Positions 56,370-64,000 of a stretch of DNA of 64,000 nucleotides are shown here, one piece after another; the stretch's first letter is position 1; the number at the start of each line of letters is the position of its first letter. Position numbers and translations under genes: made by a program. The notes under the pieces were generated by a model. That model worked only from the letters and a program-made list of their open reading frames with translations, ran no database searches and had not been told where the DNA came from. Source of the DNA: Actinomyces sp. (lineage in GTDB: Bacteria > Actinomycetota > Actinomycetes > Actinomycetales > Actinomycetaceae); contig JALCNR010000009.1 in assembly GCA_022649165.1 (NCBI GenBank), forward strand, positions 41,373 through 105,372, read 5' to 3'.

Positions 56370-57601
56370 ATGGACGGGAATGGGGCAGCCGCTACGCGGA
56401 CGCCCTGATGAACACGTTCGGGGCGCCCCAACTGGTGCTCGTGGAGGGATCGGGCGCCCGCGTGACGGATGCGGACGGACGGGAGTACCTCGACCTGCTG
56501 GGCGGGATCGCGGTCAACCTCCTCGGCCAGGCACACCCGGCGGTCGTGCGCGCCGTGTCGGACCAGGCGGGACGGCTCGGACACGTCTCGAATTTCTTCG
56601 CCACGCCCCCGCAGGTGGCGTTGGGCGAGCACCTCCTGCGCATCGTCGAGCCCGGCGGAGCGCCCGGGGGATCGCGCGTGTTCCTGACGAACTCGGGCAC
56701 CGAGTCCAACGAGTGCGCCCTCAAGATGGTCCGGGCCCACGCCAACGCCCTGACGGCCGGGGACGGCCGCCCGCGTCCGCGCATCCTCGCCCTCGAGCAC
56801 GCCTTCCACGGACGGTCCACCGGGGCGCTTGCCCTCACCTGGAAGCAGGCCTACCGGGCCCCCTTCGAACCGCTCATGCCCGGGGTGGAGTTCATCCCCG
56901 TCGGGGACATCGCCGCCCTGGAGCAGGCGATGGGCGAGGACGTCGCCGGCGTCTTCGTCGAACCCGTGCAGGGGGAGGCCGGCGTCCATGAGGTCGACGA
57001 CGACTTCCTCCTCGCGGCGCGCCGGCTCACCCGCCAGGCGGGTGCGCTACTGGTGTGCGACGAGGTCCAGTGCGGGCTCGGGCGGACGGGCGACTGGATG
57101 GCCCACCACCGCAGCGGCATCGTGCCCGATGCCGTGACCCTCGCGAAGGGCTTGGGCGGCGGCATGCCGATCGGCGCCTGCATCGGGATCGGCGCGGCCG
57201 GATCCATCCTGGGCCCGGGCATGCACGGCACGACCTTCGGCGGGAACCCCGTGTGCGCGGCCGCCGCGAACGCCGTGCTCGACACCGTCGAGTCGGAGGG
57301 CCTCCTCGACCACGCGGAGCGCCTCGGACGGCAGTGGCGGGCCGAGCTGAGGGACCTGGATCTGCCGGGCCTCACCGAGGTCCGCGGCCGCGGGCTGCTC
57401 ATCGGTGTGGAGTTCTCCGCCCCCATCGCCCCCGCCCTGGTCTCGGCCGGCAGGGAGGCGGGCTTCATCCTCAACGCCGCCACCCCCACCACGCTGCGCC
57501 TGGCGCCCCCCCTCGTGCTCACGGCCCCTCAGGCGCGCAGCTTCACCGAGGCGCTGCCGGGGCTCGTCGCCAGCGCCCAGCGACAGGAAGGACATCGATG
57601 A
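56366..57601 (+). CDS. argD: Acetylornithine aminotransferase
   Basis: A PLP enzyme that makes N-acetylornithine from the semialdehyde and glutamate. The 411-residue protein shows [29 protein letters not shown] at the cofactor phosphate, LICDE-type [15 protein letters not shown], and the Schiff-base lysine in [14 protein letters not shown]. It overlaps argB and argR by four bases. In many actinobacteria argF follows at this point; here argR follows directly. Confidence 0.96.
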   Translation: MNGREWGSRYADALMNTFGAPQLVLVEGSGARVTDADGREYLDLLGGIAVNLLGQAHPAVVRAVSDQAGRLGHVSNFFATPPQVALGEHLLRIVEPGGAPGGSRVFLTNSGTESNECALKMVRAHANALTAGDGRPRPRILALEHAFHGRSTGALALTWKQAYRAPFEPLMPGVEFIPVGDIAALEQAMGEDVAGVFVEPVQGEAGVHEVDDDFLLAARRLTRQAGALLVCDEVQCGLGRTGDWMAHHRSGIVPDAVTLAKGLGGGMPIGACIGIGAAGSILGPGMHGTTFGGNPVCAAAANAVLDTVESEGLLDHAERLGRQWRAELRDLDLPGLTEVRGRGLLIGVEFSAPIAPALVSAGREAGFILNAATPTTLRLAPPLVLTAPQARSFTEALPGLVASAQRQEGHR

Positions 57602-58140
57602 CCACCACGACACCGTCGATCCCGGCGACCCGCACCGCGCGGCACGGCGCCATTGTCGACATCCTCGCGGAGCAGGCGGTCGCCTCCCAGGAGGAGCTGC
57701 GCAGGGCGCTCGCACGGCGGGGCATCGAGACCACGCAGGCGACGCTCTCCCGCGACCTCATGGAGCTGAGGGCCACCAAAGTCCGCAACCAGTCGGGCGT
57801 CCAGGTGTACTCCGTGCCCGATGCGGACGGCGGGCACACCCACGAGGCGGAGGCCGCGGGCGCGCGGCTGGTGCACTGGTGCCAGGAACTCCTCGTCGCC
57901 ACCGACGTGGCGGGCAATCTCCTGGTGCTGCGCACACCGGTGGGAGCGGCGAACCTGCTCGGATCGGCCATCGACGCGGTGCGAATGGATGGCATCGTCG
58001 GCACGATCGCGGGGGACGACACGATCCTCCTCGTGTGCCGCACCGCGCAGGAGGCCGAAGGGGTCCGGGACCGGCTCCTCCGCCTGGCGGACGCGGGGAC
58101 CGCCGGATCCCCCGGGGACGGCGGTGCGGACCATGACTGA
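57598..58140 (+). CDS. argR: Arginine repressor
   Basis: Hexameric arginine-dependent regulator of the arginine genes. The 180-residue protein has an N-terminal winged helix ([35 protein letters not shown]) and a C-terminal oligomerisation/arginine-binding domain ([37 protein letters not shown]). It overlaps argD by four bases, so the operon encodes its own regulator. A likely operator lies at argC. Confidence 0.95.
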   Translation: MTTTTPSIPATRTARHGAIVDILAEQAVASQEELRRALARRGIETTQATLSRDLMELRATKVRNQSGVQVYSVPDADGGHTHEAEAAGARLVHWCQELLVATDVAGNLLVLRTPVGAANLLGSAIDAVRMDGIVGTIAGDDTILLVCRTAQEAEGVRDRLLRLADAGTAGSPGDGGADHD

Positions 58141-58177
58141 CACAGGCATCCATCCACTCACGGAGAAGAGGACACAG

Positions 58178-59416
58178 ATGACGCAGGGCAAGGACCGTGT
58201 GGTTCTCGCGTACTCAGGAGGACTCGACACCTCGGTCGCGATCGGCTGGATCGGGGAGCAGACCGGGATGGAGGTCATCGCGGTGGCCGTCGACGTCGGC
58301 CAGGGCGGGGAAGACCTCCAGGTCATCCGGCAGCGCGCCCTGGACTGCGGCGCCGTCGAGGCCTACGTCGCCGACGCCAAGGAGGAGTTCGCCGCGGACT
58401 TCTGCATGCCCGCCCTCAAGGCGAACGCGCTCTACCAGGGCGCCTACCCGCTGGTCTCCGCGATCTCGCGCCCGCTGATCTCGAAGCATCTTGTGCGCGC
58501 GGCCCGCCAGTTCGGGGCGACGACCGTCGCCCACGGATGCACGGGCAAGGGCAACGACCAGGTGCGTTTCGAGGTGTCGATCACCTCGATGGCCCCCGAC
58601 CTCAAGACGATCGCCCCCGTGCGCGACCTCGCGCTCACCCGCGACGTCGCCATCGACTACGCGAACAGGCACCACCTGCCCATCGAGACGACGAAGAACA
58701 ACCCTTTCTCCATCGACCAGAACGTCTGGGGCCGCGCCATCGAGACCGGCTTCCTCGAGGACCTGTGGAACGCCCCCACCAAGGACGTCTACAACTACAC
58801 GGACGATCCCACCTATCCGCCGCTGCCCGACGAGGTCGTCCTCACCTTCGAGAAGGGCGTGCCCGTCGCCATCGACGGCCGCCCGGTCACGCCGTTGCAG
58901 GCGATCCAGGAGATGAACCGGCGCGCCGGGGCCCAGGGCATCGGCCGCATCGACATCGTCGAGGACCGCCTGGTCGGCATCAAGTCCCGCGAGGTCTACG
59001 AGGCCCCGGGCGCTGTCGCCCTCATCGCGGCCCACCAGGAGCTCGAGCGCGTCACCGTCGAGCGCGAGCTCGCCCGATTCAAGCGCCGGGTCGACGAGCG
59101 CTGGGGTGAGCTGGTCTACGACGCGCAGTGGTTCTCCCCGTTGAAGAAGTCCCTCGACACCTTCATCGAGTCGACGCAGGAGTACGTCTCCGGCGAGATC
59201 CGCATGAGCCTGCACGGGGGCCGCGCGACGGTGACGGGGCGCCGCTCCGACGCCTCGCTCTACGACTTCAACCTCGCGACCTACGAGACGGGCGACTCCT
59301 TCGACCAGTCCCACTCCCGCGGATTCATCGAGATCTACGGCATGACGTCGAAGCTGGCCACCGCGCGCGACGTCCGTTTCGGCAAGGGCCTGGAGGTGGG
59401 GGAGGGAGCGCTGTGA
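58178..59416 (+). CDS. argG: Argininosuccinate synthase
   Basis: Joins citrulline and aspartate using ATP. The 412-residue protein has the PP-loop [41 protein letters not shown], and [26 protein letters not shown] precedes the ATG at 58178. It starts 37 bases after argR and is probably in the same transcript. It converges on arcA. Confidence 0.97.
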   Translation: MTQGKDRVVLAYSGGLDTSVAIGWIGEQTGMEVIAVAVDVGQGGEDLQVIRQRALDCGAVEAYVADAKEEFAADFCMPALKANALYQGAYPLVSAISRPLISKHLVRAARQFGATTVAHGCTGKGNDQVRFEVSITSMAPDLKTIAPVRDLALTRDVAIDYANRHHLPIETTKNNPFSIDQNVWGRAIETGFLEDLWNAPTKDVYNYTDDPTYPPLPDEVVLTFEKGVPVAIDGRPVTPLQAIQEMNRRAGAQGIGRIDIVEDRLVGIKSREVYEAPGAVALIAAHQELERVTVERELARFKRRVDERWGELVYDAQWFSPLKKSLDTFIESTQEYVSGEIRMSLHGGRATVTGRRSDASLYDFNLATYETGDSFDQSHSRGFIEIYGMTSKLATARDVRFGKGLEVGEGAL

Positions 59417-59434
59417 GCGTCTGACCCCGTCTGC

Positions 59435-59494
59435 GGCGAGGGCGGCGTCCCGATGCCTCGGCGCGCCCGCTGGGCCGGCGCCGTCGCCCTCGCC
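59435..59494. terminator. Long-loop hairpin between argG and arcA
   Basis: GGCGAGGGCG (59435-59444) pairs with CGCCCTCGCC (59485-59494) across about 40 bases that are themselves G+C-rich. It lies between the convergent 3' ends of argG and arcA and is a candidate bidirectional terminator without a T-run. Confidence 0.4.
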
Positions 59495-59506
59495 GGACCC
59501 GGATCC

Positions 59507-62271
<2,765 letters not shown>

Positions 62272-62333
62272 GCTGAGCGGCGTCCCCGGGACCGCCGGGG
62301 CGCCATGACACCGACGACATAAAGGACAGCACC

Positions 62334-63596
62334 GTGACCGACCTCCTCGACGAGCTCCAGTGGAGGGGCCTCATCGCCCAGCACACGGACATCGATGCGC
62401 TGCGCGCGCACCTGGCTCGGGGACCGGTCACTTATTACTGCGGGTTCGACCCCACGGCGGCGTCCCTGCACCACGGCCATCTGGTCCAGCTGATCCTCAT
62501 GCGCCACCTGCAGAGCGCCGGCCACCGCCCCCTTGCTCTGGTGGGAGGGGCGACGGGCCTGATCGGCGATCCGAGACCCTCGGGTGAGCGCCAGCTCCAG
62601 GACGCCGAGACCGTCGCCGGGTGGGCGGGGAACCTGCGCCGCCAGATCGAGGCGCTCCTCGACTTCGAGGGCCCCAACGCGGCGCGCATCGTCAACAACC
62701 TCGACTGGACGGGACAGATGTCGGCGGTCGCGCTGCTGCGCGACGTCGGCAAGTACTTCCGGGTGGGCACCATGCTCTCGAAGGACATCGTCGCGCGCCG
62801 GCTGGAGTCCGACGAGGGACTGTCCTACACGGAGTTCAGCTACCAGGTCCTCCAGGCCAATGACTTCCTCGAGTTGCACCGGCGCTTCGGATGCACCCTG
62901 GAGACCGGGGGCAACGACCAGTGGGGCAACATGGTGGGCGGTGTGGACCTCATCCGCAAGGTCGAGGGCGCCGAGACGCATGTGATGACGACCCCGATTA
63001 TCACGAAGGCGGACGGGACGAAGTTCGGGAAGTCCGAGGGCGGGGCGATCTGGCTCGACCCATCGCTGATGAGCCCTTACGCGTTCTATCAGTTCTGGCT
63101 CCAGACGGCCGACGCGGATGTGGTCAAGCTCCTCAAGATCTTCACCTTCCTGTCCCGCGAGAGGATCGCGGAGTTGGAGACCGCGGTCGCGGAACGGCCT
63201 CAGCGCCGCGAGGCCCAGAAGGAACTCGCGGCGCGGGTGACGGAGATGGTGCACGGGGCGGATCAGCTGGCCCGGGTGCGCGCCGCCACCGACGCCCTGT
63301 GGGGGGCCGGGGACCTGCGGGCGGTGGACGGGCAGACGCTGCTTGCGGCCGTGAAGGACCTTCCCGCGGGTGACATCCGCGTGGGGCAGTCCACGATCGT
63401 CGACGCGCTGGTGTCCACCGGGCTGGAGAAGGGGCGCTCGGCGGCGAGGCGCACGGTCGCTGCGGGCGGCGCGTCTCTCAACAACGCCCGCGTCACCGAC
63501 GAGGACGCTCCGATTCTGGCGACGGACATGCTGGCGGGCGGGGTCGCCCTGGTGCGCAAGGGGCGGAGGAACCTCGCGGTCGTGCGCGCTCAGTGA
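62334..63596 (+). CDS. tyrS: Tyrosyl-tRNA synthetase
   Basis: Charges tRNA-Tyr. The 420-residue class I protein has the HIGH-type motif in SLHHGHLVQL, tyrosine-site YCGFDPTA and QVLQANDFLELH, GGNDQWGN, and KMSKS-type KFGKS in GTKFGKSEGG. The C-terminal S4 RNA-binding domain (RSAARRTVAAGGASLNNARV) is intact. AAAGGAC precedes the GTG start. It is the last protein gene before an rRNA operon. Confidence 0.97.
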   Translation: MTDLLDELQWRGLIAQHTDIDALRAHLARGPVTYYCGFDPTAASLHHGHLVQLILMRHLQSAGHRPLALVGGATGLIGDPRPSGERQLQDAETVAGWAGNLRRQIEALLDFEGPNAARIVNNLDWTGQMSAVALLRDVGKYFRVGTMLSKDIVARRLESDEGLSYTEFSYQVLQANDFLELHRRFGCTLETGGNDQWGNMVGGVDLIRKVEGAETHVMTTPIITKADGTKFGKSEGGAIWLDPSLMSPYAFYQFWLQTADADVVKLLKIFTFLSRERIAELETAVAERPQRREAQKELAARVTEMVHGADQLARVRAATDALWGAGDLRAVDGQTLLAAVKDLPAGDIRVGQSTIVDALVSTGLEKGRSAARRTVAAGGASLNNARVTDEDAPILATDMLAGGVALVRKGRRNLAVVRAQ

Positions 63597-63780
63597 GATC
63601 CCCCGCATCCGGAGCCGGCGTCCCCCGGGCCCGTGCGCGCGGGATGCCGGCCCTCCCCAGTGGCGCGCCTCCCCCCGTCCTCCAGCCGAAGCGGCCGAGC
63701 AAGACATGGAATAATCGCAGGTCGAAAGCCTTTTGGGGTCATCGCGCTGTCCTGTGAGGGGAGGTCCGGACCCCCTTGGT

Positions 63781-63809
63781 TTGACAGGGCGCCCCGGACC
63801 CCGTAAAGT
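63781..63809 (+). promoter_or_regulatory. Strong rRNA operon promoter
   Basis: A perfect TTGACA -35 (63781-63786), a 17-base spacer and TAAAGT -10 (63804-63809). This is the closest to consensus in the window and is followed by a leader rather than an ORF. Confidence 0.8.
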
Positions 63810-63815
63810 TCTTCT

Positions 63816-64000
63816 TCGCCGCCGGTGAGGAGCGCAGGCTCCGGACCGGACGTGCAGACGCCTCCAGTGCCTTTTTGTGGTTGTTGGTGTGTGGGTGTTG
63901 TTTGTGAACTCGATAGCGTGTTTGTTTTTGATGCCTGTTTTTTGTTTTTTGGTTGGGGTTGTCTTTGGCTGGCTTGCTGCTGCTGGTGTTGTGGTGGTGG
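63816..64000 (+). other. Leader of an rRNA operon (16S gene lies beyond the window)
   Basis: Downstream of the strong promoter no ORF is seen. The sequence becomes strikingly rich in T and G on the plus strand, with very few A or C from about 63870. It contains GTGAACTCGATAGCGTG (63904-63920), close to the GAGAACTCAATAGTGTG-type element I know from actinobacterial pre-16S leaders. The mature 16S start is not reached. Confidence 0.7.

Overview
The window is about 64 kb of high-G+C DNA. It looks like the chromosome of an actinobacterium, probably a host-associated member of the Actinomycetaceae (Actinomyces/Schaalia-like). This taxonomic call is inferred from gene content: proteins of the DUF3145 and DUF3052 families, homodimeric pyruvate dehydrogenase E1, polyphosphate glucokinase, IspG, a class-A RNase P RNA, and a core arginine cluster. 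Many core genes also share a very regular promoter: a TANNNT-type -10 box, 6-7 bases, then directly an ATG or GTG. This implies leaderless mRNAs.

Layout. 0-13 kb is core: the 3' end of an FGGY sugar kinase, a DeoR regulator, upp, a GH13 glycosidase, ispG, an exported SRPBCC protein, proS, def, a DUF3145 gene, an acyl-carrier-protein-like gene that lacks the phosphopantetheine serine, aceE, a DUF3052 gene and tRNA-Val(UAC).

13-37 kb is an accessory island. It starts directly at the 3' end of the tRNA with a broken IS630-type transposase. First comes an AsnC/Lrp - thioesterase - RraA - methyltransferase operon. It converges on threonine aldolase / YbaK / PhzF genes. A TetR gene and a CruF-like membrane protein gene, transcribed divergently, follow. 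Then comes a glycan locus transcribed leftward: an MFS transporter, GH78 rhamnosidase (frameshifted), an SDR oxidoreductase, GH3, GH20, GH43 and a second, domain-permuted GH3, with a divergent TetR gene at its head. None of the hydrolases shows a signal peptide, so uptake of oligosaccharides followed by cytoplasmic trimming is the likely logic. The GH3 and SDR proteins share an N-terminal module of about 65 residues. The right end holds fragments of a second transporter, an IS5-like transposase and a recombinase-like HTH protein. The island is decaying: broken acetyltransferase, frameshifted rhamnosidase, non-canonical start codons.

37-64 kb is core again: a small-molecule phosphotransferase, a degraded FadH/old-yellow-enzyme-type gene, a C69 dipeptidase, type II NADH dehydrogenase, a lactonase, a cysteine-less zinc-ribbon-family protein, rnpB, a membrane-anchored unknown, ppgK, map, panB, pheST, a flavodoxin, argCJBDRG, an antiparallel arginine deiminase gene arcA, argH and tyrS. 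The window ends in the promoter and T/G-rich leader of an rRNA operon. No ornithine carbamoyltransferase (argF) lies in the arginine cluster, where it is usually found between argD and argR.
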